From DATARH01 sp036008175 (GTDB taxonomy: Bacteria > Pseudomonadota > Alphaproteobacteria > ATCC43930 > CGMCC-115725): DNA of 64,000 nucleotides. The notes below the pieces were generated by a model. That model was not told where the DNA came from, did no database searches, and saw only the letters and a program-made list of their open reading frames with translations. Position numbers and translations under genes: made by a program. Each line of letters opens with the position of its first letter. The first letter of the stretch is position 1. Shown piece after piece: positions 25,177 to 33,637 of this stretch. The stretch is taken from assembly GCA_036008175.1 (NCBI GenBank), contig DASYOB010000114.1:98207-162206 (forward strand), written 5' to 3'.

Positions 25177-25940
25177 TCCGAAGTACCCGCTCCCCGTCGC
25201 CGCGCGTCGAGATGCTGCGTCACCAGCGCCGCAATCAGCGTCGCCGGATAGAGTTGTCCGATGACCGCCTCGACATTGGCGAGGCTGCGCAGGAGCGGAT
25301 GGATCGGCACGATATCGCCAAATCCGGTCGAGGTCAGCGTGACAAAGCTGAAATAGATCATCGCCGCAACGGCCTGCGCGTCTCCCGCGTCGGCGGGCAT
25401 TCCCGTGAAGCCAACCGGCATGACCTCCCAGAGAAGACGATAGAACATCCCGAACGCCAGCGCCGTGTTCAAATACAGCACGATCGCGCCGAGCAATCGG
25501 TGCACCGTCACCAGACCCGGAGCAAGAACCGCCATGGCGATAACAACGCAGCAGATCGACACTCCGAGCAGACCCGCCGCATGCAGCCAAACAGCAATCT
25601 GCACCCCGTTCACACCGTACGTCGTCGCGCTGGCCAACACACAGCCGGCGCCCAGCGCGGCCAAGCAGCCAGCCGCCCGACCACGAGAGATCGCGATCAG
25701 CAGCAGCGCGTAGCACAGCACCAGCAAATCGATCGTGAAGGCCGCTGCCTCGTAGTCGAGCGCGGCGAGCGGCGCCGCTATAAACAGTGCTGCGCATTCG
25801 AGAATTAGCATCGCTGTCAGCGCGATATCCCGGACCGTCTCGCGCCTCGCCAGAGCGATCAACCGGGTAACGGCAGTAGGATGCCCGGAGCTGGGGTGCT
25901 CGCTGTCAGCCGCCAATCGAAACCGACCGCTCGCCCGCAT
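25173..25940 (-). CDS. Potassium-channel-like ion channel (Ion_trans_2 pore)
   Basis: A 255-residue membrane protein with about five to six hydrophobic segments. It ends in a 2TM pore module: IYFSFVTLTSTGFGDIVPIHPLLRSL, with TGFGD at the selectivity-filter position (canonical TVGYGD), then a final TM (VIGQLYPATLIAALVT) and a short basic tail. No RCK/TrkA domain follows. Its start lies 35 bp from the divergent xseA start, and its stop overlaps purD. Ion selectivity is inferred from the filter only. Confidence 0.8.
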   Translation of the reverse strand: MRASGRFRLAADSEHPSSGHPTAVTRLIALARRETVRDIALTAMLILECAALFIAAPLAALDYEAAAFTIDLLVLCYALLLIAISRGRAAGCLAALGAGCVLASATTYGVNGVQIAVWLHAAGLLGVSICCVVIAMAVLAPGLVTVHRLLGAIVLYLNTALAFGMFYRLLWEVMPVGFTGMPADAGDAQAVAAMIYFSFVTLTSTGFGDIVPIHPLLRSLANVEAVIGQLYPATLIAALVTQHLDARRRGAGTSE

Positions 25941-25975
25941 TCGCTCTTGCTCCCCGGCTCCGGTAATATGGGGCG

Positions 25976-27412
25976 ATGAACGATTTGCCGCTCGCCCAAC
26001 CGCTCGCCTCGAACCTGCCGGAGTATACCGTCTCCGAGCTGTCGCTGGCATTGAAGCGCTCGATCGAGGAGGGCTTTTCGCATGTCCGGGTGCGCGGCGA
26101 AATCTCCGGCTTCAAGCGTGTCGGCTCGGGACATTGCTATTTCGCCCTGAAGGATGCCGAGGCGGTGCTCGACGCGGTGTGCTGGCGGCAGACCGCGATC
26201 CGTATCCCGCTGAAGCCCGAGGACGGCATGGAGGTCGTGTGCACCGGCCGCCTGACGACGTATCCGGGCCGCTCCAAATACCAGCTCGTCATCGACTCGA
26301 TCGAGCTGGCCGGCATCGGCGCCTTGTTGCGGATTCTCGAGGAGCGGCGCCAGCGGCTTGCCGCCGAGGGCCTCTTCGACGCCGAGCGCAAGAAGAAACT
26401 GCCGTTTCTGCCGGAGGTGATCGGCATCGTCACCTCGCCGACCGGCGCCGTCATTCGCGACATCCTGCATCGCCTCGCCGACCGTTTTCCGCGCCGGGTG
26501 CTGGTCTGGCCGGTGGCCGTGCAGGGCGAGAACGCGGCGATGCAGGTAGCCGCGGCGATCGCCGGCTTCAACCGCCTGCCCGCCAAAGGTCCAGTGCCGC
26601 GCCCCGACCTGCTGATCGTCGCGCGCGGCGGCGGTAGCCTCGAAGATCTGATGGCGTTCAACGAGGAGGTCGTGGTCCGTGCCGCGGCGGCATCGGCGAT
26701 CCCGTTGATCTCGGCGGTCGGGCACGAGACCGACACGACCCTGATCGACCATGCTAGCGACCGGCGCGCGCCGACCCCGACCGCGGCGGCGGAAATGGCC
26801 GTGCCGGTGCGGCTCGACCTTGTCGCGGAGGTCGGCGGCAAAGGCTCGCGGCTCGCCGGCGGCCTCGCCCGACTGTTCTCGGAGCGGCGGTTGCATCTGG
26901 CCGGGCTCGCCCGCGGCCTGCCCGATCCGCAGGATCTGCTCGGCGCCGCGGCGCAACGGCTCGACGACCGCAGCGAGCGGCTGCGTCTGGCGATTGCCGG
27001 TCGCTTCGCCGCGGCCCGGCAGCGCTTCGATCTTGCCGCGGCGGGGCTGCGCCCGGCCGCGCTCGCTGCCGATATCGGCCGCGCCCGCACCCGGCTCGCC
27101 GATGTCGAGCCCCGGCTCGGCGCGGCGATGGCCCGCGCGCTCGGCGCGCAGCGCGACGCGCTCGACAATTTCGCCGGCCGCCTCGCCACCCATTCCGAGC
27201 GGCACGAAAGCCTGCTGGCGCGCGGCTATGTGGTGGTACGCGACGCCTCGGAGCGCGTTGTTACCGATGCGGTCAAGGTCAGACCCAACACCGCGCTGGA
27301 GCTTGAGTTTTATGACGGCAAGGTTGGCGTGATCGCGGGCGGCTCGCGCCGGCCGGTGCGGCGATCAAAGCCGCTCGAGGGGCAGACCAGCCTGTTTGAC
27401 GGAGAATGGTGA
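25976..27412 (+). CDS. xseA: Exodeoxyribonuclease VII large subunit
   Basis: A 478-residue XseA, which with many XseB subunits degrades single-stranded DNA. The N-terminal OB fold is visible (YTVSELSLALKRSIEEGF, VRVRGEISGFKRVGSGHCYF), then the nuclease core: IGIVTSPTGAVIRDIL, DLLIVARGGGSLEDLMAFNEE, ISAVGHETDTTLIDHASDRR with the conserved Asp and His residues. A long coiled region follows. xseB is not in the window. The stop overlaps the rph start (TGATG). Confidence 0.96.
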   Translation: MNDLPLAQPLASNLPEYTVSELSLALKRSIEEGFSHVRVRGEISGFKRVGSGHCYFALKDAEAVLDAVCWRQTAIRIPLKPEDGMEVVCTGRLTTYPGRSKYQLVIDSIELAGIGALLRILEERRQRLAAEGLFDAERKKKLPFLPEVIGIVTSPTGAVIRDILHRLADRFPRRVLVWPVAVQGENAAMQVAAAIAGFNRLPAKGPVPRPDLLIVARGGGSLEDLMAFNEEVVVRAAAASAIPLISAVGHETDTTLIDHASDRRAPTPTAAAEMAVPVRLDLVAEVGGKGSRLAGGLARLFSERRLHLAGLARGLPDPQDLLGAAAQRLDDRSERLRLAIAGRFAAARQRFDLAAAGLRPAALAADIGRARTRLADVEPRLGAAMARALGAQRDALDNFAGRLATHSERHESLLARGYVVVRDASERVVTDAVKVRPNTALELEFYDGKVGVIAGGSRRPVRRSKPLEGQTSLFDGEW

Positions 27413-28131
27413 TGCGACCTTCCGGACGCGCCCCCGACGCGCTGCGCCCGGTGACGCTCGAGCCCGGCTTCGCCAAATACGCCGAAGGCTCCTGCCTCGC
27501 CCGCTTCGGCGACACCCATGTGCTGTGCACGGCGTCGGTCGAGGAGCGGGTGCCGCCGTTTCTGCGCAACACCGGGCGCGGCTGGGTCACCGCCGAATAC
27601 GGCATGCTGCCGCGCTCCACCCATACCCGCACCGACCGCGAGGCGGCGCGCGGCCGGCAGAGCGGCCGCACGCAGGAGATCCAGCGCCTGATCGGCCGCA
27701 GCCTGCGCGCGGTGACCGACCTCGCCGCGCTCGGCGAACGGCAGATCCGCATCGACTGCGATGTCTTGCAAGCGGATGGGGGGACTCGCACCGCGGCGAT
27801 CACCGGCAGCTATGTCGCGCTCTATCAAGCGGTCGCGAAATTCGTGTCGGCAGGCGTCGTCGCCGCGATGCCGCTGCGCGACAGCGTCGCCGCGATCTCC
27901 TGCGGCGTCGTCGGAGGCATACCCGTGCTCGACCTCGACTACGCCGAGGATTCGACCGCCGAGACCGACGCCAATTTCGTGCTGACCGGATCGGGCGGTA
28001 TCGTCGAGATCCAGGCGACCGCCGAGGGGGCGCCGTTCGACGACGCCAGCTTCGCCCGCATGATGGCGCTCGCCCGCGCCGGCGTCGCCGAATTGACCCG
28101 CCAGCAGCGCGCCGCTCTCGGCCTGTCGTAA
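27412..28131 (+). CDS. rph: Ribonuclease PH
   Basis: A 239-residue phosphorolytic 3'-5' exoribonuclease trimming tRNA 3' ends. Signatures: MRPSGRAPDALRPVTLEPGF, EGSCLARFGDTHVLCTASVE, RQSGRTQEIQRLIGRSLRAV (phosphate-binding Arg region), and IRIDCDVLQADGGTRTAAITG. GGAG lies 7 bp before the ATG that overlaps the xseA stop. It overlaps rdgB by one base (TAATG). The usual alphaproteobacterial neighbour hrcA is absent; xseA precedes it instead. Confidence 0.96.
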   Translation: MRPSGRAPDALRPVTLEPGFAKYAEGSCLARFGDTHVLCTASVEERVPPFLRNTGRGWVTAEYGMLPRSTHTRTDREAARGRQSGRTQEIQRLIGRSLRAVTDLAALGERQIRIDCDVLQADGGTRTAAITGSYVALYQAVAKFVSAGVVAAMPLRDSVAAISCGVVGGIPVLDLDYAEDSTAETDANFVLTGSGGIVEIQATAEGAPFDDASFARMMALARAGVAELTRQQRAALGLS

Positions 28132-28730
28132 TGGGTCGGAAGATCGCTCGCGGCGAGCGGCTGGTCATCGCCAGCCACAATCCCGGCAAGGTCGCCGAAA
28201 TAGACGCGCTGCTCGCGCCCTATGGCATCGAGACGGTCGGGGCCGGCGTGCTCGGCCTGCCGGAGCCGGAGGAGACCGGCAGCACCTTCGAGGCAAACGC
28301 CGAGCTGAAGGCGCGCGCCGCCGCCGAGGCGAGCGGAATGCCTTCGCTGGCCGATGATTCCGGGCTGATCGTACCGGCGCTCGGGGGCGCGCCGGGGATC
28401 TACTCGGCGCGCTGGGCCGGTTCGACAAAGGATTTCCGCGTCGCGATGGAGCGCGTGCATCGCGAGCTTGGCGAGAAGGATCGGCGGGCATATTTCGTTG
28501 CCGTGCTGGCGCTGGTTTGGCCGGGTGGCGAACTCATGACATTCCGTGGCGAGGTGCATGGTCATTTGACCTGGCCGCCACGGGGCGAGCGCGGCTTCGG
28601 CTACGACCCCATATTCGTGCCCGAGGGCGACGACCAGACCTTCGGAGAGATCGACCCTGACCTCAAGCACCGCATCAGCCACCGCGCCCGCGCCTTCGAA
28701 AAACTCGCGAGGACATGCTTTGACGGGTGA
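28131..28730 (+). CDS. rdgB: Non-canonical purine NTP pyrophosphatase (RdgB/HAM1)
   Basis: A 199-residue house-cleaning enzyme hydrolysing dITP/XTP to the monophosphate. SHNPGKVAEI (substrate and metal), ADDSGLIVPALGGAPGIYSARWAG, and GERGFGYDPIFVPEG are all present. Translationally coupled on both sides: one-base overlap with rph, and the hemW start lies inside its last codons. Confidence 0.95.
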   Translation: MGRKIARGERLVIASHNPGKVAEIDALLAPYGIETVGAGVLGLPEPEETGSTFEANAELKARAAAEASGMPSLADDSGLIVPALGGAPGIYSARWAGSTKDFRVAMERVHRELGEKDRRAYFVAVLALVWPGGELMTFRGEVHGHLTWPPRGERGFGYDPIFVPEGDDQTFGEIDPDLKHRISHRARAFEKLARTCFDG

Positions 28731-29943
28731 CGGGGGGGCAGCGGTCTTAGGATCGCGGGCGTCCCGCCCGCATGCCGCCGAGACGGCCGCGGTCCACGTT
28801 AAAGAACCGCTGGCGGTCTACATCCACTGGCCGTTCTGCCGGTCGAAATGCCCCTATTGCGACTTCAACAGCCACGTCCGCGAGCGGGTCGATGCGGATC
28901 GTTGGACCCGCGCGCTCATCGCCGATCTCGAAAGGCAGGCGGAGATGGCCGCCGACCGCGAGGTCGTCTCGATCTTCTTCGGCGGCGGCACGCCGTCCTT
29001 GATGCCGCCCGAGACTGCGGCAGCGCTGATCGAGCAGGTCAAGTTGTTGTGGCCGGTTGCGCCCGGTCTTGAAATAACCTTGGAAGCCAACCCGAACTCG
29101 GCGGAGGCCGCGCGCTTCGCGGGTTTTGCCGCGGCCGGGGTCAACCGGCTGTCGCTCGGCATCCAGGCGCTCGACCCGGCGGCATTGCGCTTTCTCGGCC
29201 GCGGCCACGACCGAGACGAGGCCCTCGCCGCGATCGGCTTCGCCCGCGAGACTTTCCCGCGCTACTCCTTCGACCTGATCTATGCTCGGCCCGGCCAGAT
29301 CGTCGCCGCCTGGGAAGAAGAGCTCGACGAGGCGCTGAGCCTGGCTGGCGAGCATCTCTCGCTCTACCAGCTGACCATCGAGCCTGGCACCGCCTTCGGC
29401 AACCGCGCCGCCCGCGGTGAAATCCTCAATACCGACGAGGACATCGCGGCCACCCTGTTCGAGGCGACGCAGGAGCGCCTCGCCGCCGCCGGGCTGCCGG
29501 CTTACGAGATCTCCAACCATGCTAGGCCCGGCGCTGAATGCCGGCACAACCTCGCCTATTGGCGCTACGAGGACTATCTGGGCATCGGCCCCGGCGCGCA
29601 TGGCCGGATCAGCCGCGAGGGACGCAAGCTCGCCACGCAGCAGCATCGTGCGCCGGAGGCTTGGCTCGCCGCGATCGAGGACAGCGGCACGGCGATCGAT
29701 GAGATGGCCCCGATTGCGCCCGAAGCCGCGATCGGCGAGATGGTGATGATGGGGCTGCGCCTTGTCGAAGGCATTCCGCGCGCTCGCCTCGAGGCGCTTG
29801 CCGAGCGCGATGTCGAGGAATTGTTCGCCGCGCTACCGCGGCTCGTCGCGGGCGGTTTTGTCACCCTCGATGGCGATCGGCTCGCCGCGACCGCCGCCGG
29901 CCGTCAGCGGCTCAATGCGGTGTTGGCGGCGCTGCTGAGCTAA
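28720..29943 (+). CDS. hemW: Radical SAM heme chaperone HemW
   Basis: A 407-residue HemW-type protein (formerly HemN-like). The [4Fe-4S]/SAM motif is CRSKCPYC in AVYIHWPFCRSKCPYCDFN; further FFGGGTPSLMPP, EANPNSAEAARFAGF, SLYQLTIEPGTAF and GIGPGAHGRI. It inserts heme into respiratory enzymes and lacks the coproporphyrinogen-oxidase extra Cys of HemN. No ATG or GTG is available in frame before the core, so TTG at 28720, seven bases after AGGA, is chosen. The first 20 codons include a palindrome (GCGGGCGTCCCGCCCGC), probably a small repeat turned into coding sequence. Confidence 0.92.
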   Translation: MTGDGGAAVLGSRASRPHAAETAAVHVKEPLAVYIHWPFCRSKCPYCDFNSHVRERVDADRWTRALIADLERQAEMAADREVVSIFFGGGTPSLMPPETAAALIEQVKLLWPVAPGLEITLEANPNSAEAARFAGFAAAGVNRLSLGIQALDPAALRFLGRGHDRDEALAAIGFARETFPRYSFDLIYARPGQIVAAWEEELDEALSLAGEHLSLYQLTIEPGTAFGNRAARGEILNTDEDIAATLFEATQERLAAAGLPAYEISNHARPGAECRHNLAYWRYEDYLGIGPGAHGRISREGRKLATQQHRAPEAWLAAIEDSGTAIDEMAPIAPEAAIGEMVMMGLRLVEGIPRARLEALAERDVEELFAALPRLVAGGFVTLDGDRLAATAAGRQRLNAVLAALLS

Positions 29944-29948
29944 GCGTC

Positions 29949-30026
29949 GTAGGCGGATGAGCGCAGCGTGATCCGCCATCTTTGCGGCTCCGGCGACGGC
30001 GGAATGCGCTTCGCGTTCCGCCCTAC
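29949..30026 (+). repeat. Palindromic intergenic repeat, family A (copy 2)
   Basis: A left arm GTAGGCGGATGAGCGCAGCG (29949-29977) and a right arm beginning GGCGGAATGCGCTTCGCG and ending CCGCCCTAC (29998-30026) form an imperfect inverted pair with a 20-bp loop. It is related to the element at 9184-9306. It lies between the convergent hemW and LpoA-like genes. Confidence 0.8.
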
Positions 30027-30036
30027 GCATCGGATC

Positions 30037-31335
30037 TCAGGAGGCGAAGTCACGAAAATTGGTCGGCGCCGGGCTGACGACGACATTGCCCTGCGGCTGC
30101 ACTTCGAGGACCGCGAGGCCGCGTTGCACGAGCCCTTCCTGGGTGAACCGGAACAGCCCGTCGACGCCGGTGAACCCGCTCGGGTTCAGGATCGCCTCCT
30201 GTGAGAACGGCTCCGGCCCGCCACTCTTGGCCAGCACTGCGGCCAGCGCGGCGCTGTCGAAAGCGAGCGAGGCGAGCCGCGGCGGCGGATGGCCGTAGGT
30301 CGCCTGGAACCGGCTCTCGAATTCGCGGCGCGGCTCCGGCGGCGAGGCCGCAAACCAGCCGCCGTACAGCGCCGGCTCGCCGGCGATCGCCGGATCGTCC
30401 CAGAGGCCGCTGCCGAGCAGCCGGACGCGAGCGGTGTCGAGACCGGCCTGCTGCAACTGATGTGCGATCTGTTTCAGCTGCGCGCCGCCTTCCGGCAGCA
30501 GCAGGGCATCGAACCCGGCGCCCGCCGCCGCGGAAGCAGGCGGCGGCGCGCCCGGCGGACCGACAGCCGCGGGCGAGCTGCCGCTCGTCAACAACCGCTG
30601 AATCGTCGGCCCAAGATCGGAGCCGCGCGCATCGAAATATTCGATTCGCGCGGTCGCCCCCGCGGTTCCCGCGACGTCGCGCAGCGCATCGCCGACGAGA
30701 TGGCCGTATTGCGTGTTCGGCGCCAGCGCCGCAAACCGGGTAAAGCCGCGCTCGCGGGCGAAGGAGACTTCGCGCGCCACTTCCTGCCGCGGCAGAAAGC
30801 CCATCAGGAACACATTGCCGCCGGCGAGCTGGGTCGCGGTCGAAAAGGCGATGACGTTGACCTTGGCGTCGCGGGCGACCGGCTTCACCGCTTCGACCTC
30901 GGCCGCGAGCAACGGGCCGAGCAGCAGCTTCGCGCCCTCGGCGATGGCCTGCCGCGCGGCATTGGCGGCGCCCTCGGGCGTGCCCGCGGTATCGCGCGGC
31001 ACCAGGGTCAGCTGGTCGCCGCCGGTGGTAAACAGCGCCAGCTGGGCGGCCTCGAGCATCGCCTTGCCGAGCTCGGCATTGGCGCCCGACATCGGCACCA
31101 GCAGGCCGACCTTGACCGGCCCCGCCGCGGCCGGTTGCCCGAGCGGCTCCGCCGTCACCGGCGCGACCGGCGAGGACAGCGGGGTTTGCGGTCCGGCAGA
31201 GGGCGATTGCGGCGATACGACGGGTGCCGGTACCATCCGCGGGCCGCCGCAGGCGGTTAGCGCTAGGGGCAGCGCGAGGCATAGCGCGAGAGCGGCCGGG
31301 ATTGAGGCGAACCGCGGAAAACGCCAACGCAGCAC
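30037..31335 (-). CDS. Penicillin-binding-protein activator (LpoA-like) lipoprotein
   Basis: A 432-residue lipoprotein. A signal peptide ends in the lipobox LTAC (ALCLALPLALTACGG), so it is expected to be lipidated and anchored facing the periplasm. A Pro/Ser-rich linker leads to a type 1 periplasmic-binding fold: KVGLLVPMSGANAELGKAML, LLLGPLLAAEVEAV, and FDSAALAAVLAKSGG near the end. LpoA-like proteins stimulate PBP1A-type peptidoglycan synthases. Head-to-head with rsmI, as in many proteobacteria. Confidence 0.88.
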   Translation of the reverse strand: MLRWRFPRFASIPAALALCLALPLALTACGGPRMVPAPVVSPQSPSAGPQTPLSSPVAPVTAEPLGQPAAAGPVKVGLLVPMSGANAELGKAMLEAAQLALFTTGGDQLTLVPRDTAGTPEGAANAARQAIAEGAKLLLGPLLAAEVEAVKPVARDAKVNVIAFSTATQLAGGNVFLMGFLPRQEVAREVSFARERGFTRFAALAPNTQYGHLVGDALRDVAGTAGATARIEYFDARGSDLGPTIQRLLTSGSSPAAVGPPGAPPPASAAAGAGFDALLLPEGGAQLKQIAHQLQQAGLDTARVRLLGSGLWDDPAIAGEPALYGGWFAASPPEPRREFESRFQATYGHPPPRLASLAFDSAALAAVLAKSGGPEPFSQEAILNPSGFTGVDGLFRFTQEGLVQRGLAVLEVQPQGNVVVSPAPTNFRDFAS

Positions 31336-31385
31336 GGAAAGCCTCCGGCAAAGGTGCGAGTGCCGGGCGCGACCCTAGCCATCGC

Positions 31386-32327
31386 ATTCGAGCAAGTAAA
31401 CCCGCGCAGGCACAATCTCCCCGATCAGCGGTATCGGGTCGCGGCGGTCTCGGAATCGACGCCGCCGAATGGGCGCCCGAGCACGAGCTGGCGCCGGGTC
31501 TGCACATCGTCGCAACCCCGATCGGCAATCTGGGCGATGTGACCTTGCGCGCGCTCTGGGTACTGCGCGGCGTCGACCGCATCCTGTGCGAGGACACCCG
31601 AGTGACCGCAAAGCTCCTTGCCCGCTACGGCATCGACACGCCGCTCGACCCCTATCACGACCACAACGCCGACCGGGTCCGCCCGGCGATCCTCGAATCG
31701 CTGCGTCGCGGCGAGAGACTCGCGCTGGTATCCGACGCCGGCACGCCGCTCGTCTCCGACCCCGGCTACAAGCTGGTGCGGGCAACAATTGCCGAGGATC
31801 TGCCGGTGACCGCGGCGCCGGGACCGTCGGCGGCGCTGACGGCGCTGACCCTGTCCGGGTTGCCGCCCGATGTGTTCCTGTTCGCCGGGTTCCTGCCGCC
31901 GCGCTCGGCGGCACGACGCCGCGCCTTGACCGAGTGGCGAGGCGTGGCGGCAACGCTGATCTTTTTCGAGGGCCCGTCGCGGCTCGCCGCCACGCTCGCC
32001 GATATGGCCGAAATCCTCGGCGACCGCGCCGCCGCTATCGCCCGCGAGCTGACCAAGCGGCATGAGGAAATGCGTCGCGACCGCCTTAGCGCGCTGGCCG
32101 ATCACTACCGCGGCGCCGGTCCGCCGCGCGGCGAGGTGGTGATCGTCGTCGGCCCGCCCGAGCCCGAGAAGACAGCGGACGCCGATATAGACGAGCGGCT
32201 GCGGACCCTGCTGGCGCACGCGAGCCTGCGCGATGCTGTCGCGCAATTGGCTGCCGAAACCGGCCTCGGCCGCCGCGCGCTCTATGAACGCGCCCTCGCC
32301 TTGCAGAGTGAGGACGAGGAACCATGA
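31386..32327 (+). CDS. rsmI: 16S rRNA (cytidine-1402-2'-O)-methyltransferase; 5' end unresolved
   Basis: A tetrapyrrole-methylase-fold enzyme methylating C1402 of 16S rRNA. Signatures: HIVATPIGNLGDVTLRAL, ILCEDTRVTAKLL, LVSDAGTPLVSDPGYKLVRA, FFEGPSRLAATLADM, and ELTKRHEEMRRDRL. The body is intact but the start is a problem. Between the divergent LpoA-like gene and the conserved core no ATG, GTG or TTG exists in frame. The only canonical start (GTG 31224) lies inside the LpoA signal-peptide region on the other strand. The coordinate given is an in-frame ATT. A 1- or 2-bp indel near 31434-31446 would join the GTG at 31354 (frame ending PDQRYRV) to GGLGIDAAEW. Confidence 0.85.
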   Translation: MRASKPAQAQSPRSAVSGRGGLGIDAAEWAPEHELAPGLHIVATPIGNLGDVTLRALWVLRGVDRILCEDTRVTAKLLARYGIDTPLDPYHDHNADRVRPAILESLRRGERLALVSDAGTPLVSDPGYKLVRATIAEDLPVTAAPGPSAALTALTLSGLPPDVFLFAGFLPPRSAARRRALTEWRGVAATLIFFEGPSRLAATLADMAEILGDRAAAIARELTKRHEEMRRDRLSALADHYRGAGPPRGEVVIVVGPPEPEKTADADIDERLRTLLAHASLRDAVAQLAAETGLGRRALYERALALQSEDEEP

Positions 32328-32707
32328 AGGGTTATCGTCGTCCCGCCTCGCGGCGCCATCGGGCGGAGCGCTGGGGACGCATCGCGGAGCGGCTGTGCCG
32401 CTGGCATTTGCGGCTGCGCGGGTGGCGGATAATCGCTGCCGATTGGCGCTGCCCCTCCGGAGAGATCGACATCGTCGCGCGGCGGCGCGGGGTGCTCGCG
32501 ATCGTCGAGGTCAAGTCCCGGCGCGACCTCGACACCGCCGCCGAATCGCTGCTGCCGCGGCAGCGCCGGCGCATCGCCCGGGCCACAACCGCCTTTCTGT
32601 CGATGCGCCCGGAGCTGGCGGTTCTGACGCTGCGATTCGACGTGATGCTGGTCGCGCCGCTGCGTCCGCCCCGCCATCTGGCGAACGCGTGGCGCGCCGA
32701 CGAATAA
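32324..32707 (+). CDS. YraN/UPF0102 family endonuclease-like protein
   Basis: A 127-residue protein with the restriction-endonuclease-like core of the family: SGEIDIVARRRGVLAIVEVKSR gives the Asp and the E-x-K catalytic pair, preceded by the A-E-x-x-x-A helix in RHRAERWGRIAERLC. Its ATG overlaps the rsmI stop by 4 bp (ATGA). The conserved rsmI-yraN pairing supports the call. Biological role not established. The gene usually following in alphaproteobacteria (gshB) is not here. Confidence 0.9.
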   Translation: MKGYRRPASRRHRAERWGRIAERLCRWHLRLRGWRIIAADWRCPSGEIDIVARRRGVLAIVEVKSRRDLDTAAESLLPRQRRRIARATTAFLSMRPELAVLTLRFDVMLVAPLRPPRHLANAWRADE

Positions 32708-32917
32708 GCACAACACCCGATACCGCCACTCCCGAGCTTCCCGGATCGCGGCCAAACCATTGCCGAGGCAAGGAAATTTGCCGCTTCCTGCCGGTACCCG
32801 GTCGTGCACTGCCGGCGAGGACCCGGCGGCTGACCTTTTTTGCCACGGCCCCGCTATTGGCCCGCTGGCGCGAACATCGGACAATAGGCGCGGGGGATTC
32901 TGCGCGTTGGGGGGAAC

Positions 32918-33622
32918 ATGTCGCGCTTTCGTCCTAGTGTATCGTTGGCTTGTGTCGTGGCGCTGCCGCTGGCTCTCGGCGGCTGCGCCGGCGTGCTGGT
33001 TGTCGGGGGGTTGGGGGCCGCCGCCGGCGGCGGCTATGCTGCGGCCCAGGAACGCGGGGTCAATGGCACGTTTGATGATATCGGCCTGAAGAACCAGGTC
33101 GACCAATCGCTGCTCAGGACGAACCCGGCTCTCCAGGAAGCCATCAACACCACCGTCTACGACGGGCGTGTCCTGCTGACCGGCAGGGTCACCGCGCCTG
33201 AAATGAAAGCGGCCGCCGATCGGGCCGCGGGCACAACCCCGGGGGTGCGAGCGCTTTACAACGAAGTCGAAGTGGCTCCGTCCGAAGGCGTCTGGGATAG
33301 CGCGGCAGACGCGTGGATCACCGCGCGGGTCCGCTCCGAGTTGATCGTGGATGCGGACGTCCGCTCCGGCAACTATACGATCGACACCGAGAACGGGTCG
33401 GTTTACCTGATCGGCTCGGCGCGTTCGCAATCTGAGCTCGACCGCGCGACGCGCATCGCCCGCTATGTTCCGGGGGTCAAACGGGTCGTCTCCTATGTGG
33501 AGCTGCGGTCGGGGGCGCCGGTCGCGGCAGGCCCCTCGGGGCCCTCGCAGCTTCCACCGGCTCCCGGCGCGGCCGCTCCGAGCACGGCGCCGTCAGCGCC
33601 TATCGAGGTGCAGCGGTTGTGA
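32918..33622 (+). CDS. Two-BON-domain lipoprotein
   Basis: A 234-residue lipoprotein with lipobox LGGC (ALPLALGGCAG), a Gly/Ala-rich linker, then two BON domains at about 55-125 and 130-200: TVYDGRVLLTGRVTAPEMKA and ENGSVYLIGSARSQSELDRA. The tail is Pro/Ala-rich. BON proteins (OsmY, DolP) bind phospholipids and help maintain the outer envelope. It occupies the place of gshB in the housekeeping cluster, a likely DolP-like arrangement beside lpoA-rsmI-yraN. Confidence 0.9.
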   Translation: MSRFRPSVSLACVVALPLALGGCAGVLVVGGLGAAAGGGYAAAQERGVNGTFDDIGLKNQVDQSLLRTNPALQEAINTTVYDGRVLLTGRVTAPEMKAAADRAAGTTPGVRALYNEVEVAPSEGVWDSAADAWITARVRSELIVDADVRSGNYTIDTENGSVYLIGSARSQSELDRATRIARYVPGVKRVVSYVELRSGAPVAAGPSGPSQLPPAPGAAAPSTAPSAPIEVQRL

Positions 33623-33637
33623 TATCCTGCCGCTGAA

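Noticed and set aside
25177..25797. N-terminal extension of purD to a 627-residue protein
   Set aside because: The extension is the out-of-frame reading of the ion-channel gene; PurD begins at MNVLVIGSGGREHA.
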